A DNA stretch of 64,000 nucleotides from Mermis nigrescens (GCA_036768485.1 JAVLUZ010000340.1:6073886-6137885), one strand, 5' to 3'. Counted from the stretch's first letter, positions 1 to 10,815 are shown. The notes: generated from the letters alone by a model not told the origin. Program-made: numbers and translations.

Positions 1-181
1 CAGTCTGTTCAGCCACTGCTGCACTTTTCAGAGGCAACCATAAACAAAAAATCATTTTTTGTATGCACGTTTACAACACAATGCGCATATTCTTCAGCAT
101 AGCAATTCATGCTACAGTAAAAAGATTCGTAAATTTATGGCTTCTCTGAAACATGCAGCAGCGAGTGAACAGACTATAATC
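1..181. mobile_element. MITE remnant with TATAGTCTGTT-type terminal inverted repeats
   Basis: The first about 45 bases pair imperfectly with the reverse complement of positions 130-181: AGTCTGTTC, GCTGCA and the CAGAG..CATAAA block recur inverted. The right end reads GAACAGACTATA, the same terminus as the larger MITEs at 4466-5050 and 11588-12137. The left terminus is cut by the window start. No coding capacity. Confidence 0.55.
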
Positions 182-263
182 TATGTAAATGTGCACTTTA
201 TGGAGACAATAAACATGTATAACTAAAAAATCGACCTTTTGACCTCATTTTTGGCATTTGGAC

Positions 264-655
264 CATACATGAACTGGGGGGTTAGGGGATTTTAACCCCC
301 CAAAAAAACTTTTCACCCCCCGCAAAAAATTTTTCACCCCCCAGAATTGGCACCTTTTTGCAAAAACCTTTGAAAGTGTCTTTTTTGAGCGTTTTTAGCA
401 GTCTTTAGCATCAAAATCGCCAAATTTTTCGGCGCTTCGCGCCAATTGGTCGCTTTTGACTCTATTGTCTTCATTTTTTTGTCAAATTTTCTCAGAAATT
501 TTCTCATTTTTATCATCTAGAAAGAAAGAGCATCACGAGAAACATCGAAAAACAGCGTTTTTAAGCGTACCCGTTCTTTTTTGGCCTAAAAATAGACTCC
601 AGAAAAAAATTTTCTGTTTTGACCCCCAGAAATTTTTTGCTGTAGTACATGTATG
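264..655 (+). mobile_element. R2 non-autonomous hAT-type element, copy 1
   Basis: It begins CATACATGAACTGG and ends ACATGTATG, so the termini are inverted. It is flanked by the exact 8-bp duplication ATTTGGAC (256-263 and 656-663), the size made by hAT transposases. Inside are runs of C and G that can pair, AT-rich stretches, and the small hairpin CGGCGCTTCGCGCC at about 430. Other R2 copies are at 40750-41556 and 42639-43062. Confidence 0.85.
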
Positions 656-1294
656 ATTTGGACCCCCAAAATTTGAGGGCCTACACTCCTCTCCTTTCCT
701 GGAGATAACAATTTGCTGCAATGACATGTTTTGTCCTACACAAAGTAGCACTAGGATTAGAGGTGGCGTCTGAAAACTCAATTCATAATTATTCTAAGTA
801 TAAAAATGCAGGAAAATGAAACGAAGGCACAAATAATATAATTTTTATGCATTTTCCACTATTAGGAATCATTTCTCGGCAAAAACTTCGAAAACTTGTC
901 AAAATTTTGTTTTGACTATTCATATGGGAAATGATTAAAACTGATTTTTCGAATATTTTCGTGTATCATACAATGGAGTGTTCTAAATCGTTCTAAGAAT
1001 TTAAGATTTTTGTGAGAAAGCATCAAAAAAGATCAATCCGCGCAATGCAAAATTAATGTTGTTGATTTCCACATCAGAAAAATTATTCACTGGAACTCGA
1101 CTGAAAAGTGAAGTAGTTGTGAGAGCTTCATGCAAGAACAAAACATTAAAATGATCGTTCAACACATAAATGAGCAGTATCTCGCAGAATTTTATAGATT
1201 CCAAGCAACACATTAAGGAATGGGCATTTTGAAAATTAGTTGTAGATAAAAATACCACTGAGTATTAACTACAAATCAGCGTTACTAAGGACCG
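656..1294. other. No gene seen
   Basis: AT-rich sequence without a credible open frame, splice-bounded exon or recognised repeat end. Confidence 0.5.
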
Positions 1295-1920
1295 ACCGTT
1301 AAAAATTATAATGCGCAGGCGCAGTAGCAAGAAGTTTGGACTCTGGGCAGCATAATGCAAAAAAACGTTACTGAGTAATGAAGGAGTGTTTTGTAAAATA
1401 ATTTCAGGATAAAAATGACCCAAATTATATTGCGCAGTAGTGAAAACCCGGACAGTCTAATGGAAAAAAACGTTACTGAGGATGCGGAACGAGTGTTTCG
1501 GCGAATAATTTCAAGATACAAATAACCCAAAATTATAATGTGCAGTAGCAAGAAGTCCGGTCTCAAGGCAACATAATGGAAAAAAGGTTACTGATGAACG
1601 AGCTGATGTTCGGAAAATAATTTTAGGATAAATATAACCCGAAATTTTAACGTACAATAGCAAAACCTGGAGAGCGTCATGGAAAAAAATATTGCTGAGA
1701 ATGCAGAATGAGCGTTTCGGCAAATAAATTTAAAGATAAAAATAACCCAAAATATAGTGCTTAGTAGCAAGAAATCCAGACAGCATAAAGAAAAAAGGTA
1801 CTGAGGAACAAGCATTTTGGCAAATTACTTTACGATAAAAATAACGCAAAATTTTAATGCACTGTAGCAAAAAGCGGGAGAGCATAATGGAAAAAATATT
1901 ATTGAGGAAAAAGAGCATTG
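1295..1920. repeat. Degenerate tandem repeat, about 105-115 bp unit, 5-6 copies
   Basis: The string around GTTACTGAG or its variants recurs at about 1367, 1472, 1587, 1691, 1797 and 1900. Each is followed by a GATAAAAATAACCCAAAAT-like block and a GCAGTAGCAAGAA-like block. Units have diverged by roughly a fifth. The short minus-strand ORFs across it are translations of the repeat. Confidence 0.8.
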
Positions 1921-2637
1921 TATCTACAGCACAATCACTATATTTTTTCTTCAAAAATTTTTTTCAAAACTTTTTGAATTTTTGTATTGCAGATCATGCG
2001 ACCATGCTAGAAACGTTCACAAATGGTGTTTTTGAGCCGATACCACCATTTTTCAGCTGCAAAATCTTCTATTACAAAAATATAGCTATCCCAAAAATTT
2101 CGACTTTCACCCCCCCCTAAAAGTCCGACCTTGCTCATCTATGTTTAGGTGCATTATAATCATTTTTGATGACATAAAATGGCTCTGAAATAAAAATCCT
2201 ACATACAGAAACGTATTTAGAGATTACATGTTTCAGAGAAATATCGATGTTTTTTGAATAATAAAGCCAATTTTTCAGACTAGACCTCGACTACCTCTTT
2301 TAGGACTAACAAGTAAACTATTTCCACTTTAAGTTGATTGGGGCAAGCAATTACTTGTCGCCTAGGCATACATGCAACTATTCATAATTTCAGGAGGGGG
2401 TCTCCGGCCATTTTCAAGGTAGGGGGTATTAGGACGCCAATTTCTAATCAAAAATGGCAAAAAAGTGGTTAGAAGTGGCCTAAAAATTTGATTTCTGCTA
2501 AAAAATGGGGAGGGTAAAAAAATTTTTATTTGTGGGATGGGAGATGGACGACTTTGACAATGATAAGCAACAGTTTTTACAAAATGTATATACAAATACA
2601 AGCTGCTAATCTACGGACATATCATGTTGTAGCTTAC
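1921..2637. other. No gene; part of a dispersed G-run repeat (R7-like)
   Basis: At 2390-2560 there is a GGGGGTCTCCGGCCATTTT-type block with paired G-runs, resembling copies at 20078-20275, 27745-27976 and 50345-50640. The remainder is AT-rich with nothing I can assign. Confidence 0.4.
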
Positions 2638-2799
2638 CCCATCATCACACAATTCTTGCATCAATTCAGCACATGAAACTCCTTTCCCATTTTCATCAGT
2701 TTCACTTGAATCATCTTCCAATTTGACATTGGTGGCATCTAATCCATCTGTAGGATGCTTCAGTGCTACGGTAATGCCAAAAGTTTGTTGCTTGGGCAT
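2638..2799 (-). CDS. Possible coding exon of an unrecognised gene (54 codons)
   Basis: Reading the minus strand, an ATG at 2797-2799 opens 54 codons without a stop. They end exactly at a consensus 5' splice site (GGG|GTAAGC, donor 2632-2637) in phase 0. The peptide starts MPKQQTFGITVALKHPTDG, then turns acidic and serine-rich (KLEDDSSETDENGKG), and ends in CAELMQELCDDG. It is less biased than the repeat-derived ORFs. The ATG may be the true start, or the exon may extend upstream to an acceptor at TGTGTTAG. Any next exon would lie to the left, outside the window. I recognise no family, so function is unknown. Confidence 0.4.
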
Positions 2800-3429
2800 G
2801 ATGCTAGCCGTCTAACACATGAATGAAAAATTGTAATCTAAAAGTGAAAATTTTAGATGTTACCTACGATTAATATGACAATCTTAGAGCTAGACTATTC
2901 TTTATTATGAATTACAAGCTAAAGACTAAACAAAATTATAAACAAATTAGAAATTGAACAATGCAAGCTAAATTATAAAGCGCATAAACAGATTTAGAAA
3001 ATGTTATATTTGTGAAATTAGTATGTCAAATGCTATCTTATAAGATATGGTAAAAGAATGAATTTCAATGCATAAAAGAAAGAGATAAAAGATAAAAATC
3101 TTACACTGTACATAACATACAAAATTGTCGTTAAAAGATATGAAAAGAACTAATCAGGTAAACATATACTTCAAATAAAAGCGGAGAATCCTCACCTAAT
3201 TAACAAGCAGTAAAGCACTATGGTAGCGGCTAGTGCAATTCTTAGCCAATGTCAATTTGACAAGAGAAAACAATTGAAGAAGAAATTATACAACTAAGGC
3301 TAGATAGGAGCAGCGAAGCAGAAAACAAAGAAATCCTGATGAAATTCAAGCTTACTGCATTTTAAAAAACCATGAATAGGATCACATTAGCAACAAAGGT
3401 GAAGTCAGGCCTGTGTCAAGGGGGTAGGG
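2800..3429. other. No gene seen
   Basis: AT-rich stretch upstream of the possible exon at 2638-2799. It could be intron or 5' flank of that gene. No repeat family recognised. Confidence 0.4.
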
Positions 3430-3437
3430 GGCACAAC

Positions 3438-3696
3438 CAAACCTGGGAGTGGGGGTTGGGGGTATGCACTCCACAGAAACCAAAATACCCACCCCCTCAG
3501 AAATCAAAATACCCTCCCCAGAATTCAATTTTTGAAAATTTTTTCCGTTTTTTTCGCAATTTTTTGATGCCAATGGATAGTGCTTGATGAGAAACGTTGA
3601 AAAAATGGTGTTTTTTCGCCATACCCCCATTTTTAAGGCCATATTTTGACCTTCAAAAAATCTTGCACCCCAGAATTTTCTTGCTGCCCATGTATG
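3438..3696 (-). mobile_element. R1 hAT-type MITE, copy 1 (reverse orientation)
   Basis: It begins CAAACCTGGGAG and ends GCTGCCCATGTATG. GGCACAAC flanks both sides (3430-3437 and 3697-3704). The interior carries the family core: poly-G/C pairs, GATGAGAAACGTTGAAAAAT, and GGCCATATTTTGACC. The same octamer recurs again after copy 2. Confidence 0.85.
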
Positions 3697-3704
3697 GGCA
3701 CAAC

Positions 3705-3981
3705 CATAGGTGGGCAGCACCAAAATTCTAGGGGGGGGTGAAAAACTTTCTGGGGCGGGGAGTTGAAAAAATTTTTAAAGGTCAAAAAATGGTCTTAAAA
3801 GTGGTCGTATGGCAAAAAAACACAATTTTTCGACGTTTCTCATCAAGCTCTATCCAATGGCATCAAAAAATTGCTAAAAAAGCAAGAAAAAATTTTTCTG
3901 GGGGGGGTATTTTGATTTCTGGGGGGGGGTATTTCAACTTCTGGGGGTGTATACCCCCCAAAACCCCCACGCCCATGTGTG
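3705..3981 (+). mobile_element. R1 hAT-type MITE, copy 2 (forward orientation)
   Basis: It begins CATAGGTGGGCAGC and ends CACGCCCATGTGTG. Flanking octamers are GGCACAAC at 3697-3704 and 3982-3989. It lies head to head with copy 1 and shares the middle octamer with it. Confidence 0.85.
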
Positions 3982-3989
3982 GGCACAAC

Positions 3990-4465
3990 CCTCTAAAATG
4001 AAATGTCAGAAGAATTTTTTTCCTTCCCTTTGGTTTTTTTGAAGAAAATCTAAAAATTTCTATGGTTCACACCAAATAGGTTCCTTTGACATAAGATTAC
4101 AAACTTGTTATATCCTTGAAAGGAACATTGGAATCACTGGGCGGAATCTAGAATACTGGAAAGTGTCATATTTCCGTAAAAAGGACATTTCCTGGCTAAT
4201 ATTGAGAACATAGTGACCTTCTAGAAATTAACTTTGCCTGGTTAATTTAATCTAATTAAGGTTATGGCTCCCATATGTCATTTTTTAAGAGGACAGTCCT
4301 TTCATTTGCATCAGCGTCCTTTTTTTAAAACCGGTCCTTTTTTTGTACTTTTTTCGCTACTTAGCCTGAAAAAATCTACACAATTACTGTCGTGTTGGGT
4401 GACTAACCATTTGCGAAGGATTTTGTTTTAAATTAATGTTGTACCGTTATTATGAGCGTTGCAGT
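3990..4465. other. No gene seen
   Basis: Nothing assignable apart from AT-rich, possibly old repeat sequence. Confidence 0.4.
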
Positions 4466-5050
4466 TATAGTCTGTTTCATTTATCCGAGAGCTTTTTCAG
4501 TAAATGTTTTCGGAGGTTACAGTAACCCCTTCTTTCTTTATTAGCTGTAGGTTGCTAGATCTCACTATAGCTACATATACATACGTAGCAAAGAAGGGTT
4601 TTCAATAACATTTTTGTGGCATAATTTATTCTCGTCTTCCAGCGGATCAATTACTCGTAACTTACAGATAAAAATCGTGCAATCAACTTATCCTAAGTTA
4701 ATCAACTTGTCCTAAGTTGACACTTTAAACCAAGTAGACTAAGATGCTAAGAAAGTTTGCGAACCCCAGCATAGCTCAGTAGTAAAACCTCTGCTTGTAG
4801 ACGAAGCAACCCGGGTTTGATTCCAGCCGCTAGCATTTTGTTTAGTGCACTGACTGTAGTATGTCCCAGCACTGATTATATACCTAAACTAAATTTATAT
4901 GGGCGGATTAGTGGATTAAGAGTAGAAGAATTCCAGCCACTCGCCCTCACTGAGCTCATCTGATGAATTTTAGTAATTCGTCTTATTTTGCTTACTGTAG
5001 CTCTCAAAAAAATTGACTAAAAAGCTCTCAAATAAATGAAACAGACTATA
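4466..5050. mobile_element. TIR element carrying an internal tRNA-like segment, copy 1
   Basis: The termini are near-exact inverted repeats of about 32 bp, starting TATAGTCTGTTTCATTTAT and containing GAGAGCTTTTT. Near the middle, at 4762-4832, lies a tRNA-like segment: a box-A-like TAGCTCAGTAGT, a perfect 5-bp anticodon-type stem TGCTT/AAGCA with a 7-base loop, and a box-B-like GGGTTTGATTCC. The T-arm pairing is poor, so it is not called as a functional tRNA. The same architecture recurs at 11588-12137. No transposase is present, so it would be non-autonomous. Confidence 0.8.
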
Positions 5051-5518
5051 TATGATGGACGTTTTCTAGACTAACTTTTTTTCTTTCGGGTCAATATAGC
5101 TTTATTTACTGTACTTATTTTATTACCCCATAATTTCACATTATTCTGAACTGCTCATTTTGCCAAAAAAGTAGGGTGTTAAACTTTTAATGCTGCATTC
5201 AGAACGATAATTTACTTAGACAAATTCAATCTAGCAATAAGTATGTTCATTGACCTCATTGTATTGGTCTTGTATTAACTTAGTTGTGTATGATTTCAGT
5301 AAACGTTTATAAATTTAGACTTTTTGCGAAAAATGTCCTTTTTTCTGGCATAAAGTATTTGGGAGCCATAATTAAGGGTCAAGAAATTCAAATCTGAAAG
5401 AATTAGGTGGCAGAGGGCGATAAAACCAACTTTTTTGGATTCAGCAATGTCAAAAACTCAGGAAAATAGCATTTTTGACAAGAAACACAAAGGTCACCAT
5501 GTCCTAAAAAAATTCCTA
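5051..5518. other. No gene seen
   Basis: AT-rich sequence without a recognisable feature. Confidence 0.4.
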
Positions 5519-5878
5519 TTTTCTAACTGACTTTGGAACAGGGAGTTCACATTTGAAAGAATCAGCTGTCGGTCGGCATTATTGACCGAGTTACAGGCCT
5601 GTTGAAATTCACGTACTTAGAGATAGGCGAAAAAAGAGAGAAATCGCGTTTGCAGTATTTTTCAGTTTTCAATTTGTGGCAACAGCGATTGCTTGTGGAT
5701 TCAGTTGGTGCCCCCCTGCTGCTTCGGAGGCTGTCCAAAACATTCAACAAGGCAGAGCTTACTTTTTGCCTATCCACACATGAACCTCAATAGCCTGTAA
5801 CTCTGTCAATAATGCCAACCAACACCTAATTCTTTCAAATATGAACTCTCCATCCCAAACTCTGTTAGAAAATATCCT
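5519..5878. repeat. Inverted repeat, about 80-bp arms with a 190-bp spacer
   Basis: The left arm (TTCTAACTGACTTTGGAACA through GACCGAGTTACAGGCCTG, about 5519-5602) matches the reverse complement of about 5789-5877 (CAATAGCCTGTAACTC to TTAGAAAATATCC). No coding signal; probably a MITE or foldback remnant. No convincing target duplication. Confidence 0.65.
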
Positions 5879-6589
5879 TGTCGTATAATTCTGGGACTTT
5901 CCGACCTCCTAGACTTTAGCCGAATCCTTAATAAAAAATTTGAAAATTTCAAGAAGGAAAATTCCAAATCAAGATCATTGTAGCCCTGAGATTCTTACTA
6001 ACTAATCACGATTAAGACACTGGCAAAGGAATTTCCAACAGAGTGAAGAAAAAAGTTGGAGCAATTTCCGTACAGTGTACACAGGCTTGTGGGGCAAAAT
6101 AATCATCTCCACATTTTTTCATACATTCTTCTAGAGGAATATACCTAGTTGTATCACTTCCATGATCTGTATGTCCTTTTGTTCAGTCGCTGTTAAATCA
6201 TGTATTTGCGTTTTATAAAATTTCGCGTATTTTTCTAGACAATAAACATTTTCTTGTCTTATCAGAAATTCTGAGTTGAGGATTAATCATAAAATAATTA
6301 ATCAGCATCAAGCATGCGTTTGAGAGCACCAAATTGTGTTTCAATTCATCAAAATTTTCCTCAAACAAATTTCCTTTGGTCCCCTCCCCATTCACTTTGT
6401 TTTCTCGAGATTTCCCCCTGAAATGGAATCCAGGAATCGGGCGTGGATGGAGTAATAAGCTACTTTGCATAATAGCTTCAAGTTTCCATTATCTAAATAC
6501 GCAGCTAAAACCATATGGCTCAAAATTGTGGTGTGGGGCTACAGTTTCTTATATGGATTTGTCTCCGATTTTCCTAAAAATATTTTTTT
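5879..6589. other. No gene seen
   Basis: The plus-strand ORF here runs into the foldback repeat that follows and shows no domain. Nothing else assigned. Confidence 0.4.
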
Positions 6590-7518
6590 CTGATAGATTC
6601 GAGGATGCTGAGTCCAGAAAAAAAAGCTTTAGGGGGCTGACAAATATTTGTGGAGATAGAGCCCTTCAAACTTGCAAAAAAACGTGATTATTTCAATTCG
6701 TCAGCCGCCTAAATGCTTTGTTTTTCTGGACTCAGCGTCCTCGAATCTATCAGGAAAAATTAATTTTCAGGAGAATCAATGACAAAAAATTTTTTGAAAA
6801 AAATTATGCAAAAAAATTATGCAAAGCCCCATTTTTGACATATCTACATTGAAGTTTTGAGGTTAAAAAAGCGTAAAAACACTGTTTTTGGGAAAATTGA
6901 AAAAACCATATTAGATAAAATTTGGTGATTAGATCCATGCGAGCTAAATTTTTGGCAGAATAGATACTTGCCCACAACTCACCAGCTTGCTTATACGAGC
7001 ATCTTAGGCTTAGGCTTAGAAAGTGTATTCACATTGGTGCCAGCTGATGGTCTAAGCCTGAGACAATTGGGGCAAAATTGTGGAGCAAGTGGAGCAAGTG
7101 AGGCGAGTGGAGCAATTTTTGCCCCAATTGTGCCTTAGGCTTAGACCATCAGCTGGCACCAATTTGATATGCACGACAAGTTTAAAATAATAACCATGAT
7201 GAATCGATTACACCCTGGTTCAGCTCTGTTAACGTCAGAACTGTAATGTAGAAATGTTAAAAATGGGGGTTTTTGCATAATTTTTTTTCAAAAATTTTTT
7301 TGTCACCGATTCTCCTAAAATTAATTTTTTCTGATAGATTCGAGGAAGCTGATTTCAGAAAAAAAGCATTTAGGCGGCTGACGAATATTTGTGGAGATAG
7401 AGGCGTAAGAACATTGAAATAATCACGTTTTCTGCAAGTTTGAAGGATTCTATCTCCACAAATATTCGTCAGCCCCCTAAACGCTTTTTTCTGGACTCAG
7501 CGTCCTGGAATCTGTCAG
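6590..7518. repeat. FB1 compound foldback: two hairpins around a palindromic core
   Basis: Hairpins at 6590-6753 and 7331-7518 each have about 75-bp arms running from CTGATAGATTCGAGGATGCT inward to CAAATATTTGTGGAGATAGA. Between them is a third hairpin at 7034-7162: arms TTGGTGCCAGCTGATGGTCT to CAATTGGGGCAAAATTG, with a spacer of GAGCAAGTG-type repeats. The sequences flanking the inner hairpin (AAGCCCCATTTTTGACA and AAAAATGGGGGTTTTTGCA) are also inverted. The whole kilobase is therefore a nested palindrome. A reverse-oriented copy, split by a hAT element, lies at 43830-46209. Confidence 0.75.
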
Positions 7519-7798
7519 AAAAAGTATTTTACGAGAATCGGAGACAAAACCATATTAGAAAAAAATTCCAATTGTGGAAGGGGGTCCCCGGCCATTTAGG
7601 GGAAAGCATGATCCAGATCGCTCTTTGCCTTGATAGAAGTATCAACCGAAATCTCAGATATTTCTACATTTTCCTCAAAAAAGTTGAAAAGTTCCCAAAA
7701 TACTCAACATATGCCATCCTAACTAGTTCTGCCTATATGCTTGGCTGCCTCACTTCACCATTTTCTTTCACATTTGAATAGGTACATAGGTAGGCATA

Positions 7799-8050
7799 TG
7801 GGCATTCGTGTAGCTGGTTCACATATGTATTAACATAGTCATATTATAAGGGCGTATGTGTCCGGTCGATAGCATCTGAGGAAACGAGAGAAAGTTGCTG
7901 GCAGTCGGATTTGAAACGTGGTCCACTTGCTCTAAAGTCCAGAACCATAACCAATCGACTATCGCTGGTTAATTTTGATAAAGATTGCAAGGTATTTGTG
8001 ATGTTTTGCTGGTTTACCAGCTGATTAGGCTGGCACTGATTATTGGCCAA
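7799..8050 (-). repeat. tRNA-derived SINE-like repeat, minus-strand copy
   Basis: On the minus strand this carries a box A-like TAGTCGATTGGTTATGG (7945-7961) and a box B-like GTTTCAAATCC (7907-7917) at the spacing of a tRNA promoter. They are followed by GATGCTATCGACCGG and the terminal block ending in AACCAGCTACACGAATGCC. A plus-strand copy, with a better box B, lies at 10495-10815. Confidence 0.6.
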
Positions 8051-8570
8051 TGTTGGCCCAGTGTTGCCAGGTCAAATTTATAAAAACCCCCAAAAAAATC
8101 CCCCGAATGAAAACCCCCCCACATTAAAAAATGCTTTGTTAAACAATTAAGTCAATAAAACGCATACAAACAAGCTGGATGCGCTAAATAATATCGTTTT
8201 TGTGCATTTTCCACCATGCCACATCTTTTGCAGCCAAAAATAAAAAACCATTTTTTCTGAATTCGCTTTTTTAATTAAACAAAAACGTTTTAAAATGGTT
8301 GCTTTGCGCAACATTTTTTTGATTCTTATTTCTCTTGATAGAACAAGTATGAAGTTGGCCAATCTTAAACAACTTTCTGATGATATTCATGCATTTTTTG
8401 TTCGAAAACATGCTTTCAGCTAAGCTGCATAATACATTAACAACCTTTTATAAGCAATTTATTTCAAGATGGTTCACCAAATTCACTCTAACACGACTTC
8501 AGCAGCATAATCATCGATTTCTTCAAACAAAACATTATCCAAACAAAATTGGACATCATTTACGCGCGAG

Positions 8571-9414
8571 TAGTGATCGACTGGGGCGACTTTTTTGGCC
8601 GGGGCCGGGCAGTACCGGGGCCAAAAAAATTCCCGTCCGAACAAGGAAAATATTATTGCATTACACATACTTGAGGTTGGCATAGGAAGAAAAATAATGA
8701 GCGACTGCTCCATTTAGTAGTAGATGGCAAGCGCAAAGTTAGATGCGCCTTTTCAAATTAAGTTTTATTACTATTTATGTCACAAGAAACAAATTTAGTC
8801 CAGTGTTTCATTGTCTGAATCATGAATAAATTCTATGTCGCTATTAGCACACTCAATATAGTTTGAATCTTCACTACTGCTTGCTACTGCTTGCGCCGCA
8901 TTCTACATGTAGTTTGCATTCGCCTATAATTAACTTACGTCCTAATAACTATTACACAAGAAACGCGTTTTAAAGCAGGCGGTTCCCATTCAATTAAATG
9001 TGAAAGTGTTTTTCGTTTGAAAACGTACAATTTCCAACTAGAAATAGAACGTATTTGTCAACTCTAAATCTTTTAGCCACTAGCTATGAATGAATGAGAT
9101 AAAAATAGCATTTGGTTTAATGAGTAAATTGAAGGAATCGAAACATGCAGATTGTCCTGAACATTTATTCAACAAAAGCTCATTTATACACAGTAGCAAA
9201 GATATAACAATGACTAAGTATACATATGGTCGAATCAGTACAGTTCTCAAAATTAACACTTGCCCATTGATAAATAACTGGCAGTATCACATCCTGTACA
9301 AAATACGAATTACACTGAATTTTTCTTCGGCTATTTTTGACTTTGCCCCGGCCGGGGCCGGGATGCTGAAAAATGGCTGGGGATAGTCGGGGCCGGGACC
9401 CCGGTCGATCACTA
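8571..9414 (-). mobile_element. hAT element A (CCGGGG subterminal word)
   Basis: The TIRs are TAGTGATCGACTGGGG at the left and CCCCGGTCGATCACTA at the right. The flanking octamer CGCGCGAG is exact on both sides (8563-8570 and 9415-9422). GGCCGGGGCC-type words crowd both ends. The interior is the inverse of element G (48901-51275): long stretches match over both ends. A small coding remnant is at 8795-8886. It is inserted next to the foldback at 9420-9855. Confidence 0.9.
8795..8886 (-). pseudogene. C-terminal tail of the element A transposase (fragment)
   Basis: On the minus strand an open frame ends at TAA (8795-8797) and reads ...EDSNYIECANSDIEFIHDS then DNETLD. The corresponding place in element G (50955-51032) reads the same frame with several changed codons but the same stop position and acidic Asp/Asn/Ser character. 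Conservation of frame and stop between two copies in opposite orientation is the evidence for coding. Identity as transposase is inferred from position in a hAT-type element. The rest of the enzyme is not recognisable here. Confidence 0.45.
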
Positions 9415-9419
9415 CGCGC

Positions 9420-9855
9420 GAGCTAGAATCATTTTGAGAATCATAAATTTGATTGGTGAATTTTAATAGCATATATTTTTTATTTTAAAATTTGAACAGT
9501 TTGTTCACGCCACAGTAATCCGTATCGAACCACTAAAATATTGTCAACAGTACTGGGGCAAGCATACGATTACGTAACTTATTCTTAACAACATTCATAC
9601 TGGAAAACACGCGTTCAACAGCAGCATTCAAAATTGGTAACCAAGATTTGTCCATCTTTAATTCATTTATTGTCCTTGTCCATATGTGTGCTTAATTTTA
9701 CGTAATCGTATGCATGCCCCAATCCTGTTGAAAATATTTTAGCGGTTCGATACGGATTACTGTGGCGTGAACAAACTGTTCAAATTTTGAAATAACAAAA
9801 TATATGCTATTAAACTTCAAAAATCAAATATATGATTCTCAAACTGCTTCTAGCT
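9420..9855. repeat. Foldback with about 155-bp arms around a hAT transposase fragment
   Basis: The left arm (GAGCTAGAATCATTTTGAGA to GCAAGCATACGATTACG, about 9420-9576) is the inverse of about 9700-9855. Both arms include AATCCGTATCGAACC and CAGTTTGTTCACGCCACAG. The coding remnant at 9540-9660 overlaps the inner edge of the left arm. Confidence 0.7.
9540..9660 (-). pseudogene. hAT transposase C-terminal dimerisation domain, fragment
   Basis: Read on the minus strand, 9660 down to 9540 gives an open stretch containing MDKSWLPILNAAVERVFSSM followed by NVVKNKLRNRM. This is the signature block of the hAT family C-terminal (hATC) domain: a conserved Trp-Leu, then ..VERVFSSMN..KNKLRN. Only about 40 residues survive and no upstream catalytic region is visible, so it is a remnant. 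The family variant resembles the KIAA1586/ZMYM type of domesticated hAT proteins (inference from the motif). Confidence 0.7.
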
Positions 9856-10344
9856 CGTGCATAGTGATCAAATCAAAATCAATATGGCACAAAAAGGAAA
9901 AAATGAAATGGAGAATGAACGAATGAAACAATGAATTATTAACTCAACTTGGACGATGAACCTCGATATGAAACCCAGGCCCCGAACAGTGTTGTCAGGT
10001 CTTAATTTTCAGCATCCATAAATTCATCCATAGAAATCCGAAAATTTCCCTAGATTTCCGATATTATTGTAACAACACTCACCTTTGTGTAGGTACTTAA
10101 ATTTTGCTATTCTTTCAAATAAAATTAGTCGAATTGATGGCGACTGTTCATAACACGATATTTTAGAAGAATTGAAATAAATTAGGCATTGGTGTAGCTG
10201 GTTCACATATGTATTAAGATAGCCACGTTATAGGTACATATACAGCAAGTAGTATCCGGTGAAAGCTGCCACCTAACTGGTTTGATTTGAGTCAAGTCGA
10301 AAACAAATAAGGCAGTCATCAGATTTTTCCAGTAGATTCATGTG

Positions 10345-10487
10345 ACTGACCAAAATGTTGGTGCCAGCCTTTAAAATAAGCCTAAGTAATGGGATGCAAC
10401 TCGCGTCGCTCGCTTCGCTCGCTCCGCTCGTTGCATCCCATTACTCAGGCTTATTTTAAAGGCTGGCACCAACATTTTGGTCAGTCC
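10345..10487. repeat. FB2 hairpin with GCTCGCTTCGCTCGCTC loop
   Basis: Arms of about 65-70 bp (TGACCAAAATGTTGGTGCC.. AAGTAATGGGATGCAAC) are almost perfect complements. The about 28-bp loop is built from CGCTCG/CGCTTCG repeats. A half copy at 12928-12998 ends in GAGCGACCGAAGCGAGCGA. FB1 hairpins carry a similar GAGCAAGTG or GCTTGCTTTGCTCGCTC loop, so FB1 and FB2 may be related. Confidence 0.75.
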
Positions 10488-10494
10488 ATGATAC

Positions 10495-10815
10495 TAAGCC
10501 TAAGCCTGATCGGCTGGTAAACCAGCAAAACATCACGAATACCTTGCAATCTTTATCGAAATTAACCAGCGTTAGTCTATTGGTTATGGTTCTGGACTTT
10601 AGAGCAAGGGGTCCACGTTTCGAATCCGACTGCCAGCAACTTTCTCTCGTTTCCTCAGATGCTATCGACCGCACACATACGCCCTTATAATATGACTATG
10701 TTAATACATATGTGAACCAGCTACACGTTTCTCTCGTTTCCTCAGATGCTATCGACCGCACACATACGCCCTTATAATATGACTATGTTAATACATATGT
10801 GAACCAGCTACACGA
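10495..10815 (+). repeat. tRNA-derived SINE-like repeat, plus-strand copy, with an 82-bp tandem duplication
   Basis: Box A-like TAGTCTATTGGTTATGG is at 10572-10588 and box B-like GTTTCGAATCC at 10617-10627, a normal internal RNA polymerase III promoter spacing. The 3' portion (TTTCTCTCGTTTCCTCAG through CCAGCTACACG) is present twice in direct repeat, about 10651-10732 and 10733-10815. The minus-strand copy at 7799-8050 has it once. It is not called as a tRNA gene because the body does not fold convincingly. Confidence 0.6.

Noticed and set aside
3372..3723. ORFs with PPT/PPQK and KIAKK-like stretches at R1 copies
   Set aside because: The same peptides recur at every R1 copy and come from G/C-runs and the conserved MITE body; none is a gene.
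4762..4832. Functional tRNA gene
   Set aside because: Box A, box B and an anticodon-like stem are present, but the T arm pairs poorly, the acceptor stem is not evident, and it sits in a repeated TIR element.
7000..7022. Telomere-like CTTAGG repeat
   Set aside because: Only three units of TAGGCT, not the insect TTAGG repeat, and part of the FB1 family.
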